From Marininema halotolerans (lineage in GTDB: Bacteria > Bacillota > Bacilli > Thermoactinomycetales > DSM-45169), in contig NZ_FPAA01000004.1 of the NCBI RefSeq assembly GCF_900116235.1, positions 1 through 64,000 on the forward strand: DNA of 64,000 nucleotides. Reading direction: 5' to 3'. Made by a program: the position numbers and the translations under genes. The notes beneath the pieces are model-generated. The model searched no databases and was not told the DNA's origin. It saw only the letters and a program-made list of their open reading frames with translations. Shown piece after piece: positions 8,011 to 16,269 of the stretch (within the stretch, counting starts at the first letter, position 1; the number at the start of each line of letters is the position of its first letter).

Positions 8011-9538
8011 GCTGGCCCCACTCTCCTCTCGGTAGTTCCCTTTGCTTACCGGTTTCTTTGATGCGTTCCAGTATGAATTCGATATCCTTCATTGTGGTTC
8101 GTGGATTTAAGAGGGTCAGTTTTAGACAAACTCTGCCCTTCACTTTGGTATTGGCAAGTACCACATCGCCACTGGCTAAGAGGGTGTGACGAATGTCGTG
8201 ATTTATTTGATCGTGCCATTGGGAATCGGACAATTCTGAGTGCTGACTGTTTGGCAGATATCGAAATACCACGGTGTTTAATGATGGAGTCGGATTAATT
8301 GCTTGAAGCACGGGATCTTTACTAATCAATTGTGCGGTTTTTGTAGCAATTTCGATGGTTTTTTCGATCATGTCAGCGAAACGAGCGCGTCCAAGTGACC
8401 GTAGCGAGATATAGAGTTTAAGTGCATCGAAACGGCGGGTGGTTTGTATGGATTTTCCGACCAGATTCGGAATCCCAAGGGCTTCATCTTCTGTGGAGTT
8501 CAGGTAGTCGGCGTTTTGTTTGATCCGATTAAAGTGGTTCTGATCATTGACGAGAAATGCACCACAGCTAATAGGCTGATAAAAGAGCTTATGAAAATCC
8601 ACAGTGATCGAATGGGCGGCCTCGATCCCCTGTAATTGTTTTTTATAGGTGTTGCTTAGCATTAAAGCACCACCGTAAGCGGCATCGACATGAAGCCAGA
8701 GCCCAAGGGCATGGGCGCGAGAAGCCAACTCTGGCAAAGGGTCGATACTACCAAAGTCGGTCGTGCCAGCCGTCGCGGCAATCACAAAGGGATGAAGACC
8801 TTCTCCATAGAGGTGAGAAAGCTTTTGATTAAAATCTTCTAAGTTCATCCGGTGATCCTCGTCGGTTTTTATTGTGACGACCGCTTCTTCACCGAGACCA
8901 AGAAGAGCTGCGGATTGTTTGACTGTAAAGTGGGCAGCTTCGGAACAAAGAATCCGCATCTCCCTGGCTTCAGGAGGCAGCCCACGTTTTTGTATATTCC
9001 AGCCAAAGCGTGTCCAGGCGTAATGATCCCGTGCCAACAATAACCCCATGAAGTTCGATTGCGTGCCTCCACTGGTAAAAACGCCATCGGCTTGGTGGCT
9101 GAAACCAAAGGTTTTACACAACCATTGAACCATTCGCTCTTCCAACAACGTTGCAGATGGGCTTTGATCCCAGGAATCCATTGACTGGTTGGTGGCGCTG
9201 ACCATCATTTCCCCTGCAAGAGCAGGTATGAGAGGAGGGCAATGAAGATGTGCGGCACAAGCTGGATGATGCACGGCTACTGAATGACGAAGGACTTTTT
9301 GCCCGACTTCATGAAGAGTGGTCGCAAGCGGGACTCCTTCTTCGGGGCATATGACATCATCCTCAAGCAGGTTGGATAATTCCTCCGCTTGTATTCCACT
9401 AAATGGTTTGTTAGCAGTAGAAAAATGGGTTTCTATGGTTTGTTGTGCCGTATTTATCGCTTGTTGGTGAGCCGCTTGCGAGAGGGGCGTCCCAGTGAGA
9501 AACCACTCATCGAGAGACGAGTCGTGGATGGTTTTCAT
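7964..9538 (-). CDS. rhbB: L-2,4-diaminobutyrate decarboxylase
   Basis: A PLP-dependent group II decarboxylase of 524 residues. HVDAAYGG (about 283-290) and the PLP-lysine motif VDFHKLFYQ (K317) are intact. It decarboxylates L-2,4-diaminobutyrate to 1,3-diaminopropane, the amine arm of schizokinen/rhizobactin-type siderophores. The reading frame extends upstream to 9613, but ATG 9538 has AAAGGAG nine bases before it and begins 16 bases after the rhbA stop, so it is the better start. Substrate is inferred from pairing with rhbA, as in the known rhizobactin and norspermidine-type gene pairs. Confidence 0.92.
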   Translation of the reverse strand: MKTIHDSSLDEWFLTGTPLSQAAHQQAINTAQQTIETHFSTANKPFSGIQAEELSNLLEDDVICPEEGVPLATTLHEVGQKVLRHSVAVHHPACAAHLHCPPLIPALAGEMMVSATNQSMDSWDQSPSATLLEERMVQWLCKTFGFSHQADGVFTSGGTQSNFMGLLLARDHYAWTRFGWNIQKRGLPPEAREMRILCSEAAHFTVKQSAALLGLGEEAVVTIKTDEDHRMNLEDFNQKLSHLYGEGLHPFVIAATAGTTDFGSIDPLPELASRAHALGLWLHVDAAYGGALMLSNTYKKQLQGIEAAHSITVDFHKLFYQPISCGAFLVNDQNHFNRIKQNADYLNSTEDEALGIPNLVGKSIQTTRRFDALKLYISLRSLGRARFADMIEKTIEIATKTAQLISKDPVLQAINPTPSLNTVVFRYLPNSQHSELSDSQWHDQINHDIRHTLLASGDVVLANTKVKGRVCLKLTLLNPRTTMKDIEFILERIKETGKQRELPRGEWGQHASNISATSNHAKLL

Positions 9539-9554
9539 GAACTCTCGTCTCCTT

Positions 9555-10934
9555 TCATGAGTAGACGGGGAGGCTTTTTTCTGCTGCTTCCACAGCTTCA
9601 GCGAAACGAGCACACACTTCGTCTACTTGTTCTGGGGTAATGATAAGTGGAGGTAGGAAACGAACAACGCTTCCATGGCGTCCGCCAAGTTCAACGATGA
9701 GGTGCCGTTTCATACACTCCCTTTGAATAGAATGTGCCAGGTCGGGATGAGCGGGATAACTCCCGAGAAGATCCGCTGGGCGGCTCGTATCCACAATTTC
9801 TACGCCAATCATCAATCCACGACCACGGACATCTCCGATGGAGAAGGAGTGGGATTGGATGTTACTTAACTGATCCATGAAGCGTTGTCCCATTAATGCA
9901 GCATGGTTATCAAGCCGCTCGCTTCGAATGGTGCGCATGGTAGCGATTCCTGCAGCCATGGCCATCTGATTTCCGCGGAAGGTACCAGAATGGGCCCCCG
10001 GTGACCAATCATCTAATGCTTGGTCATAGACCACGACGGATAGCGGAAGGGAACCACCAATGGCTTTTGAGAGAATGAGGACATCCGGAACAATGCCTGC
10101 GTGTTCGAAGGCAAACCATTTACCTGTTCGTCCAAATCCAGTTTGCACTTCATCAATGATTAAGGGGATGCCGCGATCGTGTGTGAGGGTTCGTAGATCC
10201 CGTAACCAAGCATCGGGTGCAGGTACGGCCCCTCCTTCTCCTTGAACCACTTCAAGGATCATGCCGGCAGGAGAGACGATGCCGTTCTCAGGGTCATCCA
10301 AGGTTCGTTGGATATAGCGACTTCCTACCTCCGAGCCAAGTTCGCCGCCTAATCCAAAGGGGCATCGATAGGAATAGGGATAGGGAAGAAAGTGAACATC
10401 CCCCATTAACCCCGGAACGTTTTCTTTCGGTCCTTTATTCCCAGTAAGGCTAAGTGCACCATGGGTCATTCCATGATATCCACCATGGAAGGAGAAGAGC
10501 GAACGATTCCCTGTGGAGGTTTTTACTAGCTTTAAAGCGGCTTCAACCGCATCGGCTCCAGATGGTCCACAAAACTGAATTTTTGCCCGCGAGGCGAAGT
10601 GGGGAGGTAAAGAGGAGAAGAGCTCCTCCACGAACTCGTCCTTGATCGGTGTCGTTAGATCAAGTGTATGTAAGGGGTAATTTTCATCAAGGGTTTCTTT
10701 AATCGCTTCAATCACAGCGGGATGATTGTGCCCAAGTGCAAGGGTTCCTGCCCCTGCAAGGCAATCATAGTGAAGATTGCCCTCCACATCGGTCACATGA
10801 ATTCCCGATGCTTTGCGAATTGCGATGGGAATCCGACGTGGATATGAACGGGCGTTAGACTCCCATCGTGCTTGATTGGCTAAGTAAAAGGCATTGGTTC
10901 CTGCCTGAGTGGATTGCATGACTTCAATCACCAT
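9555..10934 (-). CDS. rhbA: Diaminobutyrate-2-oxoglutarate aminotransferase
   Basis: A class III PLP aminotransferase of 459 residues making L-2,4-diaminobutyrate from aspartate semialdehyde with glutamate as donor. Seen are GPSGADAVEAALK (PLP phosphate site), IIDEVQTGFGRTG (259-271; D261 pairs with the PLP ring) and LILSKAIGG with K290. It is the first gene of the operon, directly behind a promoter with a Fur box. The RBS for ATG 10934 is weak (TTCGGG); ATG 10919 is an alternative. The aminotransferase plus decarboxylase pair is the hallmark of 1,3-diaminopropane-based siderophores. Confidence 0.92.
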   Translation of the reverse strand: MVIEVMQSTQAGTNAFYLANQARWESNARSYPRRIPIAIRKASGIHVTDVEGNLHYDCLAGAGTLALGHNHPAVIEAIKETLDENYPLHTLDLTTPIKDEFVEELFSSLPPHFASRAKIQFCGPSGADAVEAALKLVKTSTGNRSLFSFHGGYHGMTHGALSLTGNKGPKENVPGLMGDVHFLPYPYSYRCPFGLGGELGSEVGSRYIQRTLDDPENGIVSPAGMILEVVQGEGGAVPAPDAWLRDLRTLTHDRGIPLIIDEVQTGFGRTGKWFAFEHAGIVPDVLILSKAIGGSLPLSVVVYDQALDDWSPGAHSGTFRGNQMAMAAGIATMRTIRSERLDNHAALMGQRFMDQLSNIQSHSFSIGDVRGRGLMIGVEIVDTSRPADLLGSYPAHPDLAHSIQRECMKRHLIVELGGRHGSVVRFLPPLIITPEQVDEVCARFAEAVEAAEKSLPVYS

Positions 10935-10944
10935 CCCGAATTTC

Positions 10945-11007
10945 GAAAATGAGAATCATTATCAGTGTCTTGTCGCCTATATTACCATCCGGTTTGGCCA
11001 CTGTAAA
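10945..11007 (-). promoter_or_regulatory. Fur-controlled promoter of the siderophore operon
   Basis: Minus strand: TTTACA (11007-11002), 17-base spacer, TAATAT (10984-10979), then the Fur-box match GATAATGATTCTCATTTTC (10963-10945; 16 of 19 positions) just downstream of the expected transcript start and before rhbA. Repression by Fe-Fur in iron-replete cells is expected from the family; the elements are read directly. Confidence 0.85.
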
Positions 11008-11428
11008 TATGTAATTGAAAAAAGTTCTCAATTAATTTTTTGATAATATTTGAAAAAATAAGCAGAAAAACTGGAGAAACGATCACTTGTCTTGTCGTTG
11101 CTTTTTGGGAGGGGGGTTATGGATCGTACGTCCCTATCTACAGGGAGAGAGGATTTACATGCTTATAAAATGGAAGGAAAATCGTCATTGATATGAGGAA
11201 GTTATCAAAAGATTAGTAGAAGTTAGTAGTGGAAAGTATCCTACATGATTCTCATCCAACACTTCGTATATTTTTTTATTTTTTTAGGGAATATTTCTCG
11301 GATTGCGAATCAAGTCTGTCCATATAACCAAAGAAAGTAGTATGATATTCATGTATTCATCAATGGAAGGTTCTAAAATTCCTCAAGAAGAACAGTATAC
11401 GGCCATGAAATGGGAAGGGGTTTGTGCA
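11008..11428. other. AT-rich intergenic stretch
   Basis: No gene is recognised. One micro-ORF, ATG 11119 to TGA 11196 (25 codons, MDRTSLSTG...), has a GGGAGGGGGG ribosome-binding site but no recognisable family. Otherwise it contains A/T runs (11030-11060, 11270-11290) and divergent promoter space between rhbA and the small gene at 11429. Confidence 0.4.
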
Positions 11429-11707
11429 ATGGACTTTAGTCAAAGTGAATATGAAAACCTTGTGGTGAGTCTCCATGCACGCGAGGAAAAGATCTTATAT
11501 GTCATGAAGCAAATGTTTGAAGGAATTTGTGATGAAACAAAGCCAGCTCGAGCAGAAAAAGGATTAAATGAAATCTATGATGCTTGGAGTACGTTGCAAG
11601 AAACACGGCAATTAAAGAAGCGGTTACAGCGCATGGGAGGAAAAGGTGGTCAAGAAGGGAAAGCGGAACCTCAAAATGTCCGGACACTGGGTCAACCCTC
11701 TCGATAA
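11429..11707 (+). CDS. Small hypothetical helical protein
   Basis: A 92-residue, charged, mostly helical protein (EYENLVVSLHAREEKILYVM...) with a basic glycine-rich tail. The frame is open upstream to 11303, but ATG 11429 has AAGGGG eight bases before it. No family is recognised and no transmembrane or secretion signal is seen. It stands alone between the siderophore promoter and the decayed RRNPP locus. Confidence 0.5.
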   Translation: MDFSQSEYENLVVSLHAREEKILYVMKQMFEGICDETKPARAEKGLNEIYDAWSTLQETRQLKKRLQRMGGKGGQEGKAEPQNVRTLGQPSR

Positions 11708-12080
11708 AAAAAAGGCTACACCCTCATAGATGGGGTAAGTCATATCCCCTCAAGGTAGACAGTTCAAAAAAGCCCAATGATAGAGTGGGCAAAACGAACT
11801 GTATAATCCGGAGGGGATTTTCTTATGGCTTAAAAAAGGTGGAGAGAGTAGGTGAGGGGGGTACTACCCATCTTCAGATTTCAAAATTTAAAATATTATG
11901 CTGAAACTAAGAATAATTTCAGAGAGAAGGGGAGCAACCGTAAAGTATATAGACAGTTAATTGATAAATGGTAAATTATTTTTTTAGTAGAAATAATAAG
12001 AAATACAGTATTCCCATAATCAGTAATGCTAGTGTAGAATAATCAGAGAGGATAAGTAAAAATAGAAAAGGAGTGTCTTA
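11708..12080. other. Intergenic stretch before the XRE-TPR pseudogene
   Basis: Holds the imperfect palindrome described separately (11744-11818) and AT-rich sequence from 11900 to 12075. An RBS (AAAAGGAG) for the HTH fragment lies at its right edge. A frame across 11584-11904 has no ribosome-binding site and overlaps the palindrome, so it is not called. Confidence 0.5.
11744..11818. repeat. 75-nt imperfect palindrome, possibly an IS remnant
   Basis: Two 33-nt arms (11744-11776 and 11786-11818) are symmetrical about a 9-nt centre, with paired blocks ATCCCCTC/GAGGGGAT, ACAGTTC/GAACTGT and GCCCA/TGGGC. There is no terminal T run. The GGTAGACAGTTC core resembles ends of some IS3-type elements, which is an impression only. 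Confidence 0.55.
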
Positions 12081-12661
12081 ATGGAGCCCTCAAATATAAA
12101 GGATGTTGGTGAAGTTATAAGAAGAGTAAGGAAATCTAAAGGACTCCGATTGGAAGATTTAGCAGATGAAAATATTTCTCCAGCTACTATTAGCAACATT
12201 GAACGGGGTATTTCCCATGGAGACAGGCTGAAAATTGTTTTAAAACAGGATTGACCTCACAACACTTACTGACGAGCGAAACATATCTTACAGATGCCTA
12301 TTCAGGATATGGGATATTGCTTTCACACCAAGACAGAAATGATGAAGCAAAAGAGCTCTTTGAGCAAGCCATAGCCAATGCAGAAAAAAACGACAATGCT
12401 CCTAAGCTTACCTATGCGTTGCGTGTGATGGGTGATTTTTGGAAAAACAGAGGGAACAGGCTAGAAGCCATCCCCCACTATGAAAGGGCCCTGGAGCTTG
12501 CTCAAAAGTTCAGTTACAAACAGGATGAAAATAAGTTATATTATCGGCTCTCACAGTGTTATCAGGATTATGACCAGAAGGAATTTGAGAGGTGCCTACT
12601 GAATATGTATAAATCACAAAAGGCATTAAGGGGGGAAGAAAATGAAATCCTTGAAGATTAA
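12081..12661 (+). pseudogene. XRE-TPR (RRNPP-type) quorum-sensing regulator, internally deleted
   Basis: ATG 12081 (RBS AAAAGGAG) begins an XRE helix-turn-helix of about 46 residues, with VGEVIRRVRKSKGLRLEDLA and SPATISNIERG, in frame until near 12222. The frame then ends at TGA 12252-12254. Downstream, in another frame (open from about 12220), lies a block of TPR repeats (DAYSGYGILLSHQDRNDEAKELFEQAI..., RLEAIPHYERALELAQK...) ending at 12661. Intact relatives are about 400 residues, so some 200 residues of TPRs are missing and the halves are fused out of frame. The HTH stub could still be made as a 57-residue peptide. A signal-peptide gene overlaps the 3' end. Confidence 0.8.
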
Positions 12662-12788
12662 CAAAGTAATTGTAATCATTGCTGTAGTAGCTTCTATTAC
12701 AGCTTCAGGCTTGACTTTGATAGAAGACCAGGGTCAACCCCAAAAAATAGTAAGTGAAATTGTCAAATCAGATCCAGTAGGTTCTTGA
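12642..12788 (+). CDS. Phr/NprX-like secreted signalling peptide precursor
   Basis: A 48-residue ORF starting 20 bases before the stop of the TPR fragment in another frame, with a strong RBS (AAGGGGGG). It has a basic N-terminus (MKSLKINK), a hydrophobic segment (VIVIIAVVASITASGLTLI) and a polar C-terminus ending KSDPVGS. Size, position overlapping the receptor end and architecture match pro-peptides of RRNPP systems (Phr, PapR, NprX). The C-terminal SDPVG resembles the NprX core KPDIVG. It is followed by a clean terminator. Secretion and processing are inferred. Confidence 0.65.
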   Translation: MKSLKINKVIVIIAVVASITASGLTLIEDQGQPQKIVSEIVKSDPVGS

Positions 12789-12792
12789 TCTA

Positions 12793-12817
12793 AACCGTCT
12801 AGTAGACGGTTTTTTTT
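12793..12817 (+). terminator. Terminator after the peptide gene
   Basis: Eight-bp stem AACCGTCT/AGACGGTT, three-base loop, followed by a T run. Textbook intrinsic terminator. Confidence 0.9.
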
Positions 12818-12993
12818 GTCGAGGGATGGCAAGATTCAAAGGTTCCCTTATGGATCAGCTATTAAAATTGGGACGAAACCTCTAGAGGGTATTACGGGTG
12901 TGTCTGGCTATTAGTTCGTCTTGCGTTTTTTTGCGGGGGGAAATACAACCTCAGAGAGCATAATAACTATGTAAGATAAAGGAGAGGTTGGTC

Positions 12994-13122
12994 TTGGAAA
13001 TGTTCACTTCAGCGGTTCTTGGAACACTCAGTTTGATCAGATTGGTGGTAGAATTTGTAGTATGGGTTTTAGCGGCTATTGCTCTTTATATGTGGATCAG
13101 AAAAGAAAGAAGGAAAGGGTAA
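12994..13122 (+). CDS. Small single-pass membrane protein, unknown
   Basis: A 42-residue ORF from TTG 12994 (RBS AAAGGAGAGG) with one hydrophobic helix (VVEFVVWVLAAIALYMWI) and a basic tail RKERRKG. In-frame ATG 13000 is the alternative start, with less ideal spacing. The helix and positive C-terminus suggest an inner-membrane peptide; no function can be assigned. It follows the RRNPP remnant on the same strand. Confidence 0.5.
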   Translation: MEMFTSAVLGTLSLIRLVVEFVVWVLAAIALYMWIRKERRKG

Positions 13123-13197
13123 ACCAAGATGTATAAGGGCTAAGATAGGTCTTTTTTTTTGCCCATATCACCAAAAGCGTACCCTGATGGCGCAAAC

Positions 13198-13256
13198 AAA
13201 AAAGAGATGTGCACGGAGCCATCCTCCATTTGGATCCAGGCTGCCAGTGCACATCT
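13198..13256 (-). terminator. Terminator of the ABC exporter operon
   Basis: On the minus strand a hairpin with outer stem AGATGTGCAC/GTGCACATCT (13256-13247 with 13214-13205), partly paired inside, is followed by a T run (13203-13198). It ends the operon beginning with the SGNH gene. Confidence 0.8.
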
Positions 13257-13295
13257 TCACAGTACAATCAATATTTAGAAGAACACGCAATGCTT

Positions 13296-14288
13296 TTACG
13301 CAAGGATGTCCTTTTTTGTGAATACGGTAAAGGCGATGAGTAGACTGATGATGGACCAGACACAGAGGATTATCAGTGAAAAAGGTAAGGACATCCCTTC
13401 AATCATCATCGGGGTGCCGGAAAGGTAGTTCGTCAGACTAAGATTGGTAAAGACAAAATACTTGATGGTGGTCCAGGAAGGGGAGAGTTGAGTTAAGAGG
13501 TTGCCAGCAATGATCGCAGCTAACATGGTTCCCATACTGGCTGCTGTACTCCGTAGGAGAACAGAAACCATCAGAGAAAGCGTAGCGACTGCTGTACACG
13601 CAAACCAAGCTAGGCCATAGCTCATCAGGATATATTTCCATTGGGGTACAAGATGGACGCCTTGGGTGATTAATTCATCATTTTGAGTATCAAAGCCTGT
13701 AAGGACAGGCATGTTCCAACCCGTATAGCCAAAAACCAGACCGGAAATGAGATAGCTCAGCAACGCCGTGACCGTCACAATAAATGAGACGAGCAGAATG
13801 AGCGAGACATATTTCGCAAGAAGAACCTTCCAACGTTGAACGGGTCGCGTTAATAATAATTTAATGGTTCCTCCTGAATGCTCAGAGGAGACGATATCTG
13901 CGGCGACGACAACAATGAGCAGGGGCAAAAATAACGAGATCGCTTGGTCGATAAACTTGCGGATGAAGGTAGGAGCACCCGGTGATGTCGGATTGATGTC
14001 ATGATCCAAATAATATTGTTGTTGCTGAATACTAATTTTGATTAACTTCCGCCACTCTTCTGGAATCCGACTGGAGGTAAGGCGGTTTTGATTATCTACA
14101 ATCTGCTGTTGAATGAGTGTCTTCCAATCGGATGTGCCGAGGTTTTGAATGTTGGTTTGCACCGTTCGATACTGTGCATAGGTGAAGATAGGAATTAGGA
14201 TCGCGAGAATGAGCAATACGACCAAAATGCGCTTTTTCCGTACCATTTTTAAGAGCTCATTGTAAATTAGACCCATAAAATTAGGCAA
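13296..14288 (-). CDS. ABC-2 type transporter permease
   Basis: A 330-residue membrane protein: one N-terminal helix (about 21-37), an extracellular loop of about 75 residues rich in Q (IQQQIVDNQ, SIQQQQYYL), then about five helices ending FTKKDILA. This is the layout of ABC-2 permeases with a large first external loop. EHSGGTIKLLLTRPVQRWK is the typical coupling segment after helix 2. It overlaps the ATPase gene by 8 bases. Substrate is unknown; such pairs often export peptides, bacteriocins or toxic compounds. Confidence 0.85.
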   Translation of the reverse strand: MPNFMGLIYNELLKMVRKKRILVVLLILAILIPIFTYAQYRTVQTNIQNLGTSDWKTLIQQQIVDNQNRLTSSRIPEEWRKLIKISIQQQQYYLDHDINPTSPGAPTFIRKFIDQAISLFLPLLIVVVAADIVSSEHSGGTIKLLLTRPVQRWKVLLAKYVSLILLVSFIVTVTALLSYLISGLVFGYTGWNMPVLTGFDTQNDELITQGVHLVPQWKYILMSYGLAWFACTAVATLSLMVSVLLRSTAASMGTMLAAIIAGNLLTQLSPSWTTIKYFVFTNLSLTNYLSGTPMMIEGMSLPFSLIILCVWSIISLLIAFTVFTKKDILA

Positions 14289-15210
14289 GAGAATCCCCCT
14301 CAGTCATCTGGAGGAAGATATCCTCAAGAGTTGGTTTTTTTTGTTCAATCGAAGTGACTTGGATACCCGCTTGAATCAGACGAAGGTTGATATTTGCAAT
14401 TTTATTTTGGGGCAGACGTGTACGAATGGACTCATTTTCGAGGATTTCCACATCGAAGACATCCGGTAACGATTGTAACAGTTGATTAGCCTTTGCTAGC
14501 GGTGATACCTTCCAAATGACAGGGGGCTCTCCAGATAGCAACTGATGGACATCCCCGGTTTGGATGATGCGCCCTTGATGGATAATGGCAACACGGTCAC
14601 ACAGGAGTTGTACTTCATGGAGGATGTGACTTGAAATAAACACACTGATGCCTTCTTCATGAGCAAGGCGAGAGATAAATTGACGCATTTCCCGAATCCC
14701 AGCAGGATCGAGCCCGTTTGTGGGTTCATCGAGAATCAATAACTGCGGGTGATGAAGTAATGCTTGGGCGATTCCAAGGCGTTGTCGCATCCCCAGTGAG
14801 TAGGTCTTTACCCGTTCGTCTATTCGTTCTTCAAGCTCAACTAATTGGACAACCTCTGTGATCCGTTGCGGAGTGACTCCTTCCACCATGCGAGCAAACA
14901 TTTCTAGATTTTCGCGTCCGGTTAGATAGGGGTAGAGTTCTGGATTCTCTACAATACATCCAATATGGCGAATGGCCTCTAAAAATTGATTGCTTAAATC
15001 ATACCCAGCAATCTTAATTTGGCCATGGGTAGGGCGTATTAAGCCGACAAGCATCCGAATTGTGGTGGTTTTCCCTGCGCCATTGGGGCCCAGAAAACCA
15101 AAGACTTCTCCCTGTCCAATTTCAAAAGCGAGATCGCGAACGATTTCTCTTTTTCCGATCTTTTTTGTAAGGCCTTCGACGACGAGAACCTTGGTTGGAT
15201 GATCAGTCAC
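14281..15210 (-). CDS. ABC transporter ATP-binding protein
   Basis: A 309-residue ATPase with Walker A GPNGAGKTTT (41-50), signature SLGMRQRLGIA, Walker B LLILDEPTNGLDP and an H-loop in FISSHILHEV. The C-terminal 85 residues form the extra domain common in BcrA/NatA-type exporter ATPases. It is cotranscribed with the permease and lies 15 bases after an SGNH hydrolase gene. Confidence 0.92.
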   Translation of the reverse strand: MTDHPTKVLVVEGLTKKIGKREIVRDLAFEIGQGEVFGFLGPNGAGKTTTIRMLVGLIRPTHGQIKIAGYDLSNQFLEAIRHIGCIVENPELYPYLTGRENLEMFARMVEGVTPQRITEVVQLVELEERIDERVKTYSLGMRQRLGIAQALLHHPQLLILDEPTNGLDPAGIREMRQFISRLAHEEGISVFISSHILHEVQLLCDRVAIIHQGRIIQTGDVHQLLSGEPPVIWKVSPLAKANQLLQSLPDVFDVEILENESIRTRLPQNKIANINLRLIQAGIQVTSIEQKKPTLEDIFLQMTEGDSLA

Positions 15211-15225
15211 GGCTCAATCTCCTTT

Positions 15226-16005
15226 CTATTCTTGATTCATGGCTTGTAATAATCGTTCGGCTATGTAATCATATCCCGCCGCGTTGGGGTGAAAACGGTC
15301 ACTATATAGATAGGATTTTGGGTGTAGTTGAAAAATATCATAGATGGGAACGACAACAATTTGCTGATAATCCTGAGCAATGGTTTCCATGGCGTTGTTC
15401 CACTTCAATACTTCTGCAGAGGTCTCCTTATGATCTCCTAAATCGCCAAAAGGATTATATAACCCGATTAAAAAAACCGGAGCCTCTTTGTTTTTTTGAC
15501 GGATGATCGTCAATATTTGCCGTAAATTATTCTCATATGCTTGGCGGGCGAGAATCGCTTGTTTTCCGTCAAGGGTTTTTAAGGAGTCCCCTTTGCGGAA
15601 AAGATCATTTCCTCCAATGGTAATGCTGATGCGACCGGCTTTCTTGAGAAATTCACCGACTTTGGGTTGTTTAATTTGTGATTGTAATTGATAGGAGGTT
15701 TGTCCTTTAATACCGAGGTTGATTACACTCATCGATCCCTCGTTTTTTTCTAAGGTTTTTCGGACGCGGGTGACATACCCTTGACCACTCGAATCACCCG
15801 TTCCACGGGTGAGAGAATCCCCGAGTGCAAGGAATAAGGTCTTGTTACTTGGTTCTTTTGTCGGCGTGGATGACTTTGTCAAGGAAGAGGGAGATCCACT
15901 TACATTTTCTCGTAAGGCAAGAAAAAAGCCCAGAAGAAGTAAACCAAGGCATGCGGCTGTTACCAAACTAAATAGAACCCAAATTGGTTGCCCTTTAATT
16001 TTCAT
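15226..16005 (-). CDS. Membrane-anchored SGNH/GDSL hydrolase
   Basis: A 259-residue protein with an N-terminal hydrophobic anchor (8-30), a Ser/Thr-rich linker and a GDSL-type hydrolase domain: LGDSLTRG (Ser64), GGND (131-134) and the Asp/His pair DRFHP (D236, H239). It resembles B. subtilis YpmR/YtlC-type lipases; the substrate (lipid or cell-wall acyl group) is unknown. It is the first gene of an operon with the ABC exporter. Confidence 0.85.
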   Translation of the reverse strand: MKIKGQPIWVLFSLVTAACLGLLLLGFFLALRENVSGSPSSLTKSSTPTKEPSNKTLFLALGDSLTRGTGDSSGQGYVTRVRKTLEKNEGSMSVINLGIKGQTSYQLQSQIKQPKVGEFLKKAGRISITIGGNDLFRKGDSLKTLDGKQAILARQAYENNLRQILTIIRQKNKEAPVFLIGLYNPFGDLGDHKETSAEVLKWNNAMETIAQDYQQIVVVPIYDIFQLHPKSYLYSDRFHPNAAGYDYIAERLLQAMNQE

Positions 16006-16269
16006 AGGATGCTCCTTTGGATGAAGGTTTCATTGTGCCCGATGCTTTTCGTAAATTTAGAAGTCTGAGGTAGCGTGTGTAGGCGAACAGTTCTCTTGAT
16101 CTCACCTAGGGAAGTGGGAGTGTCAAAATGTTTCTTTCCACTAAAAATATCGTGGGAAGGTTGCACCGTCAATCATTCTTCCCTATCTTTTCCTCAACGA
16201 AAGGGGGGCAAACCGCCCAATGTTGCATATACATAGAATGTATTTGCCTTTTGAGGGAGGGAGTTTATT

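Noticed and set aside
11584-11904. 106-codon ORF on the plus strand
   Set aside because: Overlaps the better gene at 11429-11707, has no RBS, and crosses the palindrome at 11744-11818.
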